DNA from: Limnohabitans lacus
Lineage (GTDB): Bacteria; Pseudomonadota; Gammaproteobacteria; Burkholderiales; Burkholderiaceae_C
Direction: 5' to 3'
Length of the DNA stretch: 64,000 nucleotides
NCBI RefSeq assembly: GCF_030053395.1
Contig: NZ_JASGBH010000007.1
Coordinates: 1 to 64,000, forward strand
The notes beneath the pieces were generated by a model. It was not told the DNA's origin and made no database searches. It saw only the letters and a program-made list of their open reading frames with translations. A program made the translations under genes and the position numbers. Shown here in pieces: positions 47,583-57,122 of the stretch; the first letter of the stretch is position 1, and the number at the start of each line of letters is the position of its first letter.

Positions 47583-49988
47583 TCACACCAGCGTGAGTTT
47601 GGCCACGCTCAGCGCCAGCCATTTCACGCCGTGGCGCGGGAAGTTCACCTGAGCACGCGCATCGGCCCCTGTGCCCTCCACCGCCAGCACTTTGCCTTCA
47701 CCAAACTTGGTGTGAAAAACTTGCTTGCCTGCGGTGATGCCGTGCTCCGGCGCGGCTTTTTGCACCGGCACCGGCGGGCTCTTGTAGGTTTCGGTGCTCA
47801 GGCTGCTTTGGCCCCAGGCTGGGCGGGCATGGCGGTTTTGGGCAGGGGTTTGTGGCCAGCCACCACCGCCGCCCAATCCACCGCTATATCCGCCACCGTT
47901 GCCGCCCAGATTGGCAAAGCCCGCCTGCTTGGGCGTGATCCACTTGAGACAGTCTTCGGGCAATTCGTCAAAAAAGCGGCTTTTCAGGTTGTAGCGCGTC
48001 TGGCCGTGCAGCATGCGGGTTTGCGAATGGCTCAGGTACAGGCGCTTGCGGGCACGGGTGATGGCCACGTACATCAGGCGGCGCTCTTCTTCGAGGCCGT
48101 CAAAATCGTTCATCGAGTTCTCGTGCGGGAACAAGCCCTCTTCCAGACCGGTGATGAACACCGCGTCAAACTCCAGGCCCTTGCTGGCGTGCACGGTCAT
48201 CAGCTGCACTGCGTCTTCACCAGCTTGGGCCTGGTTGTCGCCCGCCTCCAGCGAAGCGTGGGTCAAGAAAGCCGCCAGCGGGCTCATGGTCACGCCGTCT
48301 TCGCTGAACTCATCCGTGGCAGGTGCATCGCTGGACAGGCCCTGGCTGGCCGGGCTTTGCGTCAAAACTGAGCCGCCCTGCGTCATGGCCACCGCGCTGC
48401 GGCCAAAGCCTTCTTGCGTGACAAAGCTTTCGGCGGCGTTGACCAGTTCTTCCAAGTTCTCCACCCGGTCCGCGCCTTCTTTTTCGGCGCGGTAGTGGTT
48501 GACCAAGCCGGTCTTGTCCAGCACCAGGTCAATGATTTCGCGCAGCGTCAGCCCTTCAGTCTGCTCGCGCAACACATCAATCATGGCCACAAACGCGGCC
48601 AAATTGGCGCCTGCCTTGCCGGTGGTGGCGCTCACCGCATCGTGCAACGAGCAGCCTGCGGCGCGGGCCGCGTCTTGCAATTGCTCGATGGAACGCGCTC
48701 CGATGCCGCGTGGCGGAAAGTTGACCACCCGCAAAAAGCTGGTGTCGTCGTTGGGGTTCTCCATCAGGCGCAAATAAGCCAGCGCGTGCTTGATCTCGGC
48801 CCGCTCAAAGAAGCGCAAGCCGCCATACACCCGGTACGGAAACCCGGCATTGAACAGTGCAGTTTCCAGCACCCGACTTTGCGCGTTGCTGCGGTACAGC
48901 AGCGCCACTTCCTTGCGCTCAAAACCGTCTTGTTTGACCAGCTGGCGCAATTCATCGACCAGCCACTGCGCTTCGGCAAAGTCGCTGGCCGACTCGACCA
49001 CACGCACCGGCTCGCCCGCGCCCTGATCGGTGCGCAAGGTTTTGCCCAAGCGGGTCTTGTTGTGGCTGATCAGGTGGTTGGCCGAGTCCAGGATGTTGCT
49101 GAAACTGCGGTAGTTCTGTTCCAGCTTGATCTGGTGCTGCACCTGGAACTCGCGCACAAAGTCGGCCATGTTGCCCACGCGGGCCCCACGGAAGGCGTAA
49201 ATGCTCTGGTCGTCGTCGCCCACAGCTAGGATGGCGCCTTCGCTGCCCTCGCCCGGCAAGCCCACCAACAGCTTGAGCCAAGCGTATTGCAGTTTGTTGG
49301 TGTCCTGAAACTCGTCCACCAACACGTGGCGAAAGCGGCGGCGGTAATGCTCGCGCACATGCGCGTTGTCGCGCAGCAGTTCATACGAGCGCAGCATCAG
49401 CTCGCCAAAATCCACCACGCCTTCGCGCTGGCATTGTTCTTCGTACAGCTGGTACAGCTCCACCTTGCGGCGGGTCTCGTCGTCGCGCACCGTCACATCA
49501 CCGGGGCGCTGGCCGTCTTCTTTGCAGCCCGAGATGAAATACTGCAACTGCTTGGGCGGAAAGCGGTCTTCGTCCACATTGAACTGCTTGCACAGCCGCT
49601 TGACAGCCGACAACTGGTCTTGCGTGTCCAAAATTTGAAAGGTCTGCGGCAAACCCGCCAACTGGTGATGCGCCCGCAAAAACCGGTTGCACAGGCCGTG
49701 GAAAGTACCAATCCACATCGCGTTCACGTTCACCGGCAGCATGGCCTGCAAACGCAGCTTCATCTCCTTGGCGGCCTTGTTGGTGAACGTCACCGCCAAA
49801 ATGCCACCGGGCGAAACCTGCGAAGTCTGCAGCAGCCAAGCGATGCGCGTGGTCAACACCCGCGTCTTGCCCGACCCCGCCCCCGCCAAAATCAGCGCGT
49901 GCTCGGGCGGCAAGGCCACCGCACGGTGTTGCTCTTCGTTGAGCTGGGCGAGCAAGGGGGATGAAGTGTGGGGGATGTCTGACAGCAT
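47583..49988 (-). CDS. uvrD: UvrD/Rep-family DNA helicase
   Basis: 801 residues from the ATG at 49988, where similarity begins (LAQLNEEQHRAV). Superfamily 1A helicase with Walker A AGAGSGKT, motif II DEFQDTN, motif III GDDDQSIYAFRGA and motif VI VAITRARKRLYLSHS. A Gly-rich linker precedes a C-terminal Tudor-like tail (VFHTKFGEGKVLAV), as in UvrD and PcrA, which binds RNA polymerase. It serves excision repair and mismatch repair. Confidence 0.94.
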   Translation of the reverse strand: MLSDIPHTSSPLLAQLNEEQHRAVALPPEHALILAGAGSGKTRVLTTRIAWLLQTSQVSPGGILAVTFTNKAAKEMKLRLQAMLPVNVNAMWIGTFHGLCNRFLRAHHQLAGLPQTFQILDTQDQLSAVKRLCKQFNVDEDRFPPKQLQYFISGCKEDGQRPGDVTVRDDETRRKVELYQLYEEQCQREGVVDFGELMLRSYELLRDNAHVREHYRRRFRHVLVDEFQDTNKLQYAWLKLLVGLPGEGSEGAILAVGDDDQSIYAFRGARVGNMADFVREFQVQHQIKLEQNYRSFSNILDSANHLISHNKTRLGKTLRTDQGAGEPVRVVESASDFAEAQWLVDELRQLVKQDGFERKEVALLYRSNAQSRVLETALFNAGFPYRVYGGLRFFERAEIKHALAYLRLMENPNDDTSFLRVVNFPPRGIGARSIEQLQDAARAAGCSLHDAVSATTGKAGANLAAFVAMIDVLREQTEGLTLREIIDLVLDKTGLVNHYRAEKEGADRVENLEELVNAAESFVTQEGFGRSAVAMTQGGSVLTQSPASQGLSSDAPATDEFSEDGVTMSPLAAFLTHASLEAGDNQAQAGEDAVQLMTVHASKGLEFDAVFITGLEEGLFPHENSMNDFDGLEEERRLMYVAITRARKRLYLSHSQTRMLHGQTRYNLKSRFFDELPEDCLKWITPKQAGFANLGGNGGGYSGGLGGGGGWPQTPAQNRHARPAWGQSSLSTETYKSPPVPVQKAAPEHGITAGKQVFHTKFGEGKVLAVEGTGADARAQVNFPRHGVKWLALSVAKLTLV

Positions 49989-50201
49989 AGGCAAGGATTG
50001 TAGAAGCTGCACCGTTGGCCATCGGCCTGACCTGCGCCTGCACTGCCCACTGGGCAACACAGGGACAGCCCTCGATGGCGAAGCCCGTGGGGGCTCACAA
50101 CCGTTGACAAACAAGGGTTTTCTCTAGAACCGCCACCCTCTGACAAGGCGCATACTGTATATACCGTTTATGGACAGCATTGACCCCTTCAACAACTTCA
50201 C
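49989..50201. other. Intergenic region upstream of uvrD
   Basis: A gap of about 210 bp between divergent transcription units. The notable part is CATACTGTATATACCGTTTATGGACAG at about 50151, whose left half resembles a LexA half-site but which lacks a proper right half. The uvrD promoter should lie here. Confidence 0.4.
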
Positions 50202-50408
50202 ATGTTTCGCCTGACTTTCTCGCAGCTCATGAGCCGCCTGGCCTGCTACATGTACAAGCCCAGCGCCACCGGCTCCTACGACTGCGGCTCCACGCAGCTG
50301 GGCATGGTGGCTTCATCCACGGTGGCCCACGCGCATTGGCCCGCCGCCCCCCAAAACGATGCGCCGCGCCTGAAAATCAATGTGCGGCCCCAAGTCCCCC
50401 AACCCTGA
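50202..50408 (+). CDS. Doubtful small ORF
   Basis: 68 residues, starting MFRLTFSQLMSRLACYMYKP. I do not recognise a family, there is no clear ribosome-binding site, and the second half is Pro/Ala-rich. In its favour, an intrinsic terminator lies about 45 nt after its stop on the same strand and a TATATA stretch lies upstream. It may be a real short gene or chance. Confidence 0.3.
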   Translation: MFRLTFSQLMSRLACYMYKPSATGSYDCGSTQLGMVASSTVAHAHWPAAPQNDAPRLKINVRPQVPQP

Positions 50409-50419
50409 TTCCAGGCACT

Positions 50420-50448
50420 TTCGACCTGTCAGACAATCCGGGTAGAAT
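50420..50448 (+). promoter_or_regulatory. Candidate guaC promoter
   Basis: TTCGAC (50420-50425) and TAGAAT (50443-50448) are separated by exactly 17 bp. Transcription would start near 50455, at the edge of the hairpin that follows. Confidence 0.45.
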
Positions 50449-50453
50449 CAGCC

Positions 50454-50487
50454 ACCGGGCCCAAGATTCTTGCGCCCGGTTTTTTTT
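50454..50487 (+). terminator. Intrinsic terminator upstream of guaC
   Basis: ACCGGGC (50454-50460) pairs with GCCCGGT (50474-50480), with an inner CAAG/CTTG stem, then eight T residues. It either ends the small ORF's transcript or acts in the guaC leader. Confidence 0.75.
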
Positions 50488-50588
50488 GCCCTGAATCTGC
50501 AACGGGTTCAACCTGAGGGTCAAGAAAACCGGCCAAGCCAAGCGCTCACTCGTTCTTTCAACGATCCTTTTTGGAGCTTGGTTTTCTC

Positions 50589-51566
50589 ATGGAAATTTTT
50601 GATTACGACAACATCCTGTTGCTGCCACGCAAGTGCCGCGTGGAAAGCCGTTCCGAGTGCGACGCAGGCGTCACCTTGGGCAGCCGCACCTTCCGACTGC
50701 CGGTGGTGCCCGCCAACATGAAAACGGTGATCGACGAGTCGATCTGCCTGTGGATGGCGCAAAACGATTACTTCTACGTCATGCACCGTTTTGACCTGGA
50801 CAACGTCCAGTTCGTGCGCGACATGCATGCCAAGGGCGTTTACGCATCGATCTCGCTGGGCGTCAAAGCCCCCGACCGCGCTACCGTGGACGAGCTGGCC
50901 GCCGCTGGTTTGGTGCCTGAGTACATCACCATCGACATCGCCCACGGCCATGCCGACAGCGTGCGCGACATGATCGGCTACATCAAGGCCAAACTGCCCA
51001 CGAGCTTTGTGATCGCGGGCAACGTGGCCACGCCCGAAGCCGTGATCGATCTGGAAAACTGGGGCGCGGACGCGACCAAAGTGGGCGTGGGCCCCGGCAA
51101 GGTCTGCATCACCAAGCTCAAGACCGGTTTTGGCACGGGCGGCTGGCAGCTGTCGGCCCTCAAGTGGTGCGCCCGCGTGGCCACCAAGCCGATCATTGCC
51201 GACGGAGGCATCCGCAGCCACGGCGACATCGCCAAAAGCATCCGCTTTGGCGCGAGCATGGTCATGATCGGTTCGCTGTTTGCTGGCCACGAAGAGTCGC
51301 CCGGCAAGACCGTCGAGGTCAACGGCGAGTTGTTCAAGGAGTACTACGGCTCGGCCTCTGACTTCAACAAGGGCGAGTACAAGCACGTGGAAGGCAAGCG
51401 CATTCTGGAGCCTGTCAAGGGCAAGCTGGCCAACACCCTGATCGAGATGGAGCAGGACGTGCAAAGCTCGATCAGCTACGCCGGTGGCACCAAGCTGATG
51501 GACATCCGCAAGGTGAACTACGTGATCCTGGGCGGCGACAACGCCGGTGAACACCTGTTGATGTGA
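50589..51566 (+). CDS. guaC: GMP reductase
   Basis: 325 residues from the ATG at 50589; the frame is open six codons further. GMP reductase converts GMP to IMP with NADPH, balancing purine pools. The IMPDH/GMPR catalytic Cys is C173 in [25 protein letters not shown] and [15 protein letters not shown] are also diagnostic. There is no CBS domain, which separates it from IMP dehydrogenase. It fits the purine salvage genes at 57-64 kb. Confidence 0.92.
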   Translation: MEIFDYDNILLLPRKCRVESRSECDAGVTLGSRTFRLPVVPANMKTVIDESICLWMAQNDYFYVMHRFDLDNVQFVRDMHAKGVYASISLGVKAPDRATVDELAAAGLVPEYITIDIAHGHADSVRDMIGYIKAKLPTSFVIAGNVATPEAVIDLENWGADATKVGVGPGKVCITKLKTGFGTGGWQLSALKWCARVATKPIIADGGIRSHGDIAKSIRFGASMVMIGSLFAGHEESPGKTVEVNGELFKEYYGSASDFNKGEYKHVEGKRILEPVKGKLANTLIEMEQDVQSSISYAGGTKLMDIRKVNYVILGGDNAGEHLLM

Positions 51567-51590
51567 ACCCACCGCAGCGTTCGTGATCGA

Positions 51591-51615
51591 GGGGAGCCAT
51601 GGGCTCCCCTTTTTT
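51591..51615 (+). terminator. guaC terminator
   Basis: GGGGAGCC (51591-51598) pairs with GGCTCCCC (51602-51609), followed by a T run. Strong intrinsic terminator 25 nt after guaC. Confidence 0.9.
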
Positions 51616-51673
51616 GTGTCCTGCGGTTGGTCGGGGCGTGAGCGACGACAAGGTACGTTGTGGGGCGGGCTTT

Positions 51674-51693
51674 GTCAGAGCTGAAGCTCTGAC
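51674..51693. repeat. REP-like hairpin
   Basis: GTCAGAGC (51674-51681) pairs perfectly with GCTCTGAC (51686-51693) around TGAA, preceded by GTGGGGCGGGCTTT. It resembles the REP-type element at 47.5 kb and lies at the 3' end of the tauE-like gene. Confidence 0.5.
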
Positions 51694-51703
51694 CTACAGG
51701 GCA

Positions 51704-52441
51704 TCATTGCAAAGCGCGCAGCGCCAGCATCAAGCCGCTGGCCACGAGCAAGCCGCAGATGATTTGCCGCAAACGGGCCACGGGCACGCGGTGCGCGATG
51801 CGGTGACCCAGCCACACGCCCAGCAAGGCCACGCCCATCAGCACGCCCCATCGCTGCCAGATCACGGCGCGGCTCAAGTGCCCATCCCAAGCCATGCCGA
51901 GCAGCACGGTGCTGGCGGCCACGGTGATGATCATGGGAGTGCTGGCGCGCATCTGCTGCACGTCACGCAAACGGCGGCTGAGCCAAGCGACCACCAAGGG
52001 GCCTGCGGTGCCAAAAATCAGCTCCACCACGCCAATGGCCGTGCCCACAGGCAGGGCCCAGCCTGTCGCAGGCTGCGGGGCAGGGGCTGCAGCGGGGCGC
52101 AAGGCATTCAGGCCCACGGCGGCCACATACAAGCCCAGCAGCATCAAAGGCCAACGGGCCTGCAGGTGCGGCATCAGCCACAAGCCGATCAAGGTCCCAG
52201 CCACCAGGCCGGGCAGCAGGCGGCGCAGTTCACGCCACTGCACTTGCCGCCAATTGAGTCCGCTGTGAAACGCTGAAGCGGGCACGTCCATGAGCAAACT
52301 CATGGCCACCACTTCGGGCAAGGGCCATTGCCATGCCAAAAGCGGCACGATGACCAGGGCCGAGCCAAAGCCGGTCAGGCCCAGCACGGTGTAGCCCAGC
52401 AAGACCACCCCCAGGGGGTAGAGCCACTCTTGCACGCTCAA
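51704..52441 (-). CDS. Sulfite exporter TauE/SafE family permease
   Basis: 245 residues, about eight transmembrane segments. Typical signs are LTGFGSALVIVPLL near the N-terminus and the second half-repeat with GVVELIFGTAGPLVV. The family moves sulfite, sulfoacetate or related anions; substrate here is unknown. No ATG is present at the start: a TTG overlapping the upstream gene's stop, or a GTG two codons in, must be used. Confidence 0.85.
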   Translation of the reverse strand: MSVQEWLYPLGVVLLGYTVLGLTGFGSALVIVPLLAWQWPLPEVVAMSLLMDVPASAFHSGLNWRQVQWRELRRLLPGLVAGTLIGLWLMPHLQARWPLMLLGLYVAAVGLNALRPAAAPAPQPATGWALPVGTAIGVVELIFGTAGPLVVAWLSRRLRDVQQMRASTPMIITVAASTVLLGMAWDGHLSRAVIWQRWGVLMGVALLGVWLGHRIAHRVPVARLRQIICGLLVASGLMLALRALQ

Positions 52442-53310
52442 GCGGGCAAATCGATCAAGGCCTTGGCCAAGGCATGCAGGCGCGAGCCAGATCGGGTCAG
52501 GTCGGTCACCACGCTGAAATGGTTCAGGCCCGGCAGGTCTTCACAGACCGGCACCGTCTTAGGCCCCCAGGCTTGGTGGATCAAGCGGTTGTGGCGCAAA
52601 AATTCGGGGCTTTCATCGCCCCCCACCAAGGTGTAGAGCACGCCTTTGGATGGGCGCTGCCATTTGGCGGGGCTGGCCATGCGCACATGGGCAGGGGTGA
52701 TGCGCAGATCGGCCTGCACAAACGGGGTCTTGCGGATCGGCTCGAGGTCATACAGGCCTGAGATGGACATGGTTTTGCGCACCAGGCCAGCGGGCAAATC
52801 GCGGCCAACTTTTTTCCAGTCACAGCCCAGCATCATGGCCGCCAAGTGTCCACCTGCCGAATGGCCGATCACGGTGATGTTGCTGCGGTCGCCCCCGTGC
52901 TCCCCAATGTGGCGCCAAACCCAGGCCAAAGCCCGGCTCATTTGCACCGCGATGTCAGGGATGGTCACCGGTTGCGCCTCGGTGCCGGGGCACAGGTCGT
53001 AGTTGACGACCACCACACAAGCGCCCATGTCGCGCAAGGCCGGGGCCACAAAAGAGTGGTCAGATTTATCCAGGCTGCGCCAGTAACCCCCGTGGATGAA
53101 GACCACCACCGGCGCGCCAGCACGGGGCGCGGGAAACACGTCCAGCGTCTCCTTGGGGCCTTCACCAAAGCGCAAGTCCAGCTGCGGCTTGAGGGTTTGA
53201 CGCGCCTGCTCAGAGGCTTGGCGCCAATGGTCGAAGTGCTCGGCAAAATCCGGCACCAAGGCCCGGTTGTTGTAATTGCGGTCGTGCCAAGCAGCGTCTT
53301 TGAGGGCCAT
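52438..53310 (-). CDS. Alpha/beta hydrolase, arylformamidase/carboxylesterase-like
   Basis: 290 residues. The oxyanion motif HGGYW (73-77) and nucleophile S151 in GHSAGGH place it with hormone-sensitive-lipase/kynurenine-formamidase-type hydrolases. HWRQASEQAR and the DVFPAP segment resemble formamidases. No tryptophan-catabolic gene is adjacent, so the substrate is undetermined. Its stop overlaps the start of the permease gene. Confidence 0.83.
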   Translation of the reverse strand: MALKDAAWHDRNYNNRALVPDFAEHFDHWRQASEQARQTLKPQLDLRFGEGPKETLDVFPAPRAGAPVVVFIHGGYWRSLDKSDHSFVAPALRDMGACVVVVNYDLCPGTEAQPVTIPDIAVQMSRALAWVWRHIGEHGGDRSNITVIGHSAGGHLAAMMLGCDWKKVGRDLPAGLVRKTMSISGLYDLEPIRKTPFVQADLRITPAHVRMASPAKWQRPSKGVLYTLVGGDESPEFLRHNRLIHQAWGPKTVPVCEDLPGLNHFSVVTDLTRSGSRLHALAKALIDLPA

Positions 53311-53405
53311 GGGGTGTCTCCTGAAAATTCACCACCATCTTGGCACAGGCCTTGCGCCCCAGCTGCCCAATGCGGGACAGCCGCCCCGCGCCTGCACACC
53401 CGTGG

Positions 53406-55562
53406 TCAGATTTTCATTTCCAGGCGCAATTGCACCATGCGCCAATTTGAGGTGTGGGTACGTGCGGTTTCGGAAACGGCGTTGCCGATGTATCGGGTCC
53501 CTGTCACATAGTCTCGGGGCGTGAGGTTGCTGACCGTCAGGCGTATGCCCGTGTTGGCCGACAGTTTCCACAAGCCATACACATCGACCACACGCTTGCT
53601 GCCTTGGTAGGCCCACTGCTGCTCACTGCGCCGGGTGTCGTAATCGGGGTTCCAGTTGAAGTTGCCCCCCAGGGTCAAGGGCATGCTGCGCACGCGGTAA
53701 TCGCCACCGAAGTTGGCGGTCATGCTCGGCTGCTGGTCAAGCCGGTTGTCCGGCCCGGGAACCTGCAGAACCTTGGAGTGGAAAAAGCTCATGTTGCTGC
53801 GAATGTCGATCGGCAACGCCTCCGGCCAAGCCTGGTCCAAGCGGAACTTGGCATCCAGCTCCAGGCCTTGCGTGACGGCATCGCCCACGTTGATGGGGGT
53901 TGACACCCACTTGTTGGTCGAAGCGTTCAAAGCCGTGCTGTAACGAATCAAATCGCTGATGTTGCGTCGGAACACGTTGGCGCTCAGCACACCGCCAGTG
54001 GCCAAATAACGCTCAAAAGACACATCGATGCCCGTGGCCAATTCGGGCCGCAAATCCGGATTGCCCACGCGGTCAGGACGGGTCGGACTGTTGGGCTCAC
54101 GCGAGGGCACATAACGCGCCACCAAGTTATACAGCGTAGGGGTCTTGTAACTGCGCGTCAGGCTCATGCGCACCTGGTCACGCTTGTTGGCATCGGGCTT
54201 CCATACGGCATGCAGCAAGGGTGTCCAGACCGAGCTGTGGTTGGATTTGAAACCTTGCTCGTTGGTGCCTTCGGTCACGATCGACTCGTACCGCAGGCCG
54301 CTATGGGCCGACCAATTGGCGTTGATCTTGAACTCATCTTGCGTATAAGCGGCCCAGCGAAAGGTGCGGGCTTGCAAATCACCACCATCCTCGCTCACGG
54401 CCGCATTGGCCTCCTCCACGCGACGCACACCTTCCAGCTCCAGACCACTGACGACCTGGTGGCCGTTGGCCATGGCATGGGTCCACTTGCCGTTGAGGGT
54501 GTAGGAACGGTCCACGAAATTTTGTGTCTCAAACGTGTTCAGCAACAGCGGCGTGCTCGCCCCCGTCTGGTCGAAGCGGTAGTCGTACTGGGATTGACCG
54601 ACTCCAAAACGCAGCTCCAGCCGGTCATCGGCGGACAAGCGCTGAGCCCACTGCCCATTCAGACGCCCCATCGAATAGGTGCTGCGGTTGCGTGTGTTGG
54701 CGGCATCCGTCAGCGCGGGCGTTGCCCCCAACATTTGACTGGACCGGATCGTCCCCAAAGCCTCGTATTCGGAATGGATCAAAAACGGGGTCAGCGTCAG
54801 GCTTTTGCCTTGTTCGCCACGCCACTGCAAACGGGCATTGGCATGTATGGCCTGGCGACGCCCCACCGACTCGATGTCGCGGATGCGCACGTCATCGCCT
54901 GGATCGGCCTCGCTCACGGTGTGGTTCACTTCAGGACGCTTTTGATCCATGGCCGACAAGGTGAAGGTCCCTGCCAGCGGCTCTGTTTGAATGTTGTGTA
55001 CCCAATTGACCTGTGTGGAGCCTTCCCCGCGCTCTTGGGTGCGGGTGATTTTCAGATCGTCGGGATTGGCTTTTTGCCCTTCGCGCAAGACGATGTTGAT
55101 GGTGCCGGCAATGGCCCGCGCACCGGTTTCAGCGGTGGGTGCCCGCAAAATTTCAATCCGCTCCACTTGCTCGGGGGTGAGGGAGTCAATGGAAAAACCG
55201 GGGGGCACACGCTCACCGTCCATCAGGATTTGGGTATAGCCGCCGCCCAGGCCTCGCATGCGGATGGCACCACCGCGCCCAGGGGCGCCGCCAATGGTCA
55301 CGCCTGGCAAACGCTTGAGCACCTCGCCCAGTGTGGCATCGCCTTGTTTTTCGATCTCTTCGCGGCCAATCACGATCTTGGCGGCGGTGGATTCCCGGCG
55401 GGTTTCGGTGTCATTGTTGCGGTTGCTGCGGATTTCGATCCGGCCCAGGTCGGTGGCGGGAGCGGTTTGGGCAACCGACAAAGCCGGCAGGGCCACGCAG
55501 CCTGCGACCAAGAGATGGCCCAGCAAGGGTGCGACAGCAAAGGATTGAGGGAATTCACGCAT
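53406..55562 (-). CDS. TonB-dependent outer-membrane receptor
   Basis: 718 residues from the ATG at 55562, giving a clear signal peptide (cleavage near SVAQ-T). An IEIRSNRNN TonB-box-like region, a plug domain (about 35-160: VLKRLPGVTIGG, MRGLGGGYTQILMDG, ILRAPTAETGARAIAG) and a 22-strand beta-barrel follow, with an RLEMKI terminal strand. Ligand unknown; it may be a siderophore, cobalamin or a degradation product. No TonB, regulator or ABC importer lies nearby. Confidence 0.9.
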   Translation of the reverse strand: MREFPQSFAVAPLLGHLLVAGCVALPALSVAQTAPATDLGRIEIRSNRNNDTETRRESTAAKIVIGREEIEKQGDATLGEVLKRLPGVTIGGAPGRGGAIRMRGLGGGYTQILMDGERVPPGFSIDSLTPEQVERIEILRAPTAETGARAIAGTINIVLREGQKANPDDLKITRTQERGEGSTQVNWVHNIQTEPLAGTFTLSAMDQKRPEVNHTVSEADPGDDVRIRDIESVGRRQAIHANARLQWRGEQGKSLTLTPFLIHSEYEALGTIRSSQMLGATPALTDAANTRNRSTYSMGRLNGQWAQRLSADDRLELRFGVGQSQYDYRFDQTGASTPLLLNTFETQNFVDRSYTLNGKWTHAMANGHQVVSGLELEGVRRVEEANAAVSEDGGDLQARTFRWAAYTQDEFKINANWSAHSGLRYESIVTEGTNEQGFKSNHSSVWTPLLHAVWKPDANKRDQVRMSLTRSYKTPTLYNLVARYVPSREPNSPTRPDRVGNPDLRPELATGIDVSFERYLATGGVLSANVFRRNISDLIRYSTALNASTNKWVSTPINVGDAVTQGLELDAKFRLDQAWPEALPIDIRSNMSFFHSKVLQVPGPDNRLDQQPSMTANFGGDYRVRSMPLTLGGNFNWNPDYDTRRSEQQWAYQGSKRVVDVYGLWKLSANTGIRLTVSNLTPRDYVTGTRYIGNAVSETARTHTSNWRMVQLRLEMKI

Positions 55563-55599
55563 GGCGTGATTTTGACAGCGCCAGAGGCCTGGCATTTGA

Positions 55600-55620
55600 A
55601 GCCCGGGTAAAGACCGGGCT
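55600..55620. other. Hairpin after rhlE
   Basis: AGCCCGG (55600-55606) pairs with CCGGGCT (55614-55620) just after the rhlE stop. No T tract on either strand, so at best a weak terminator. Confidence 0.35.
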
Positions 55621-55630
55621 CCAGCGGTGA

Positions 55631-57082
55631 TCATTCGCCGGTTTTGAACAGCGCAGCCACTTTGCGCTTGGGTTTGATGTTGGCCGAAATCGATGAACGG
55701 GGCGTCTTGGGCGCCGCCGACTCCCAGCTGGGCGCGGCATCGGCTGCAGGCGCTTCGTAGGGCTTTTCAAAGAAAGGATCGCGGTTGACGGGCGCGGGGC
55801 GGAAGCCACCACGGCGCTCACGCGGCTCAGCGGCATCGCGCGGATCAAAGTCTTCGCGGCGACGGCCTTCGTAGGCACGACCACGCGGGCGCTCGTCCGA
55901 ACGTTCGCGGTCTGTGCGCTCGCCACCAATGCGCGAACGGTCGTCAAGCTGCAAGGTTTCGACCTCGAGCTTTTTCTTGATCAGCTTTTCGATGTCACCC
56001 ACCAAGCGGGTGTCGGACGGGCTGACCAAAGTCACCGCCAAGCCCGACGCACCTGCACGGCCTGTGCGGCCAATGCGGTGCACATAGTCTTCGGCGTTGA
56101 AGGGCACATCGAAGTTGAACACCGCAGGCACATCCTTGATGTCCAGACCGCGGGCGGCCACATCGGTACAAACCAACAGATCAACTTCGCCTTGTTTGAA
56201 GGCTTCCAAAGCCTTGAGGCGTTCGTCTTGGCTCTTGTCGCCGTGCAAAGCGGCGGTGCGCAAACCTTCGCGCTCCAGCGAACGGGCCAAACGGCCACAA
56301 CCGAGTTTGCTGTTCACAAAGATGAAGGCTTGTTTGATGCCGCGGTCGGTCAAAACCTTGCGGATCACGCGGCGCTTGTCGTCGTCTTGAGCGGCATAAA
56401 AACGCTGCTCCACCGTCGAGGCGGTTTCGTTGGGGCGGGCCACTTCGATGGTGACCGGGTTTTGCAGATAACTGCCGGCCAGGCGCTTGATCTCAGGTGA
56501 GAAAGTGGCCGAGAACAGCAAGGTGGTGCGCTGCTTGGGCAAGAAGCTCAAGATGCGCTGCAAATCGGGCAAGAAGCCGATGTCCAGCATGCGATCGGCT
56601 TCGTCCAGCACCACGTACTCGACTTGGTTGAGCACCGCGTTTTTGGCTTCGATGTGGTCCAGCAAACGGCCAGGTGTGGCCACCAGCACCTCAACGCCTT
56701 TTTTCAGCTCCAGGGTTTGGGGCTTCATGTCCATGCCGCCAAAGACCACTGCGCTGCGCAGCTGGGTGTACTTGGCGTACATCTTAATTTGTTGGGCCAC
56801 CTGATCGGCCAACTCGCGGGTGGGCAAGAGCACCAAAGCGCGCACAGGGTGGCGGGCTGGCGAGGTGGAGGGGTTTTCGTGTTTGAGCAGGCGTTGCAGC
56901 AAAGGCAGCGAGAAAGCCGCTGTTTTGCCCGTGCCCGTTTGGGCAGCGCCCATGACGTCTTGGCCCGTCAACACCACCGGAATGGCTTGAGCCTGAATGG
57001 GCGTCATGGATTCGTAGCCCATTTCGGCCACGGCTCGTGCCAGCGTGGGTGCCAGCGATAAATTGGAAAAAGATGCAGTCAT
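55631..57082 (-). CDS. rhlE: DEAD-box RNA helicase RhlE
   Basis: 483 residues. Core motifs are AQTGTGKTAAF (Walker A), VLDEADRMLD (DEAD), SAT in LFSATFS, and HRIGRTGRAG. The C-terminal 100 residues are basic and Arg/Glu/Pro-rich, typical of RhlE RNA-binding tails. RhlE takes part in ribosome assembly and can join the RNase E degradosome, and a rne gene is present at 25-28 kb. Confidence 0.93.
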   Translation of the reverse strand: MTASFSNLSLAPTLARAVAEMGYESMTPIQAQAIPVVLTGQDVMGAAQTGTGKTAAFSLPLLQRLLKHENPSTSPARHPVRALVLLPTRELADQVAQQIKMYAKYTQLRSAVVFGGMDMKPQTLELKKGVEVLVATPGRLLDHIEAKNAVLNQVEYVVLDEADRMLDIGFLPDLQRILSFLPKQRTTLLFSATFSPEIKRLAGSYLQNPVTIEVARPNETASTVEQRFYAAQDDDKRRVIRKVLTDRGIKQAFIFVNSKLGCGRLARSLEREGLRTAALHGDKSQDERLKALEAFKQGEVDLLVCTDVAARGLDIKDVPAVFNFDVPFNAEDYVHRIGRTGRAGASGLAVTLVSPSDTRLVGDIEKLIKKKLEVETLQLDDRSRIGGERTDRERSDERPRGRAYEGRRREDFDPRDAAEPRERRGGFRPAPVNRDPFFEKPYEAPAADAAPSWESAAPKTPRSSISANIKPKRKVAALFKTGE

Positions 57083-57122
57083 TAGCCCTGCATTGTCGCA
57101 TTTTGGGCTGACACGCCCAAAA

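Noticed and set aside
50151-50178. Possible LexA (SOS) box upstream of uvrD
   Set aside because: Only the CTGTATATA half matches; the right half-site ACAG is not at the needed distance.
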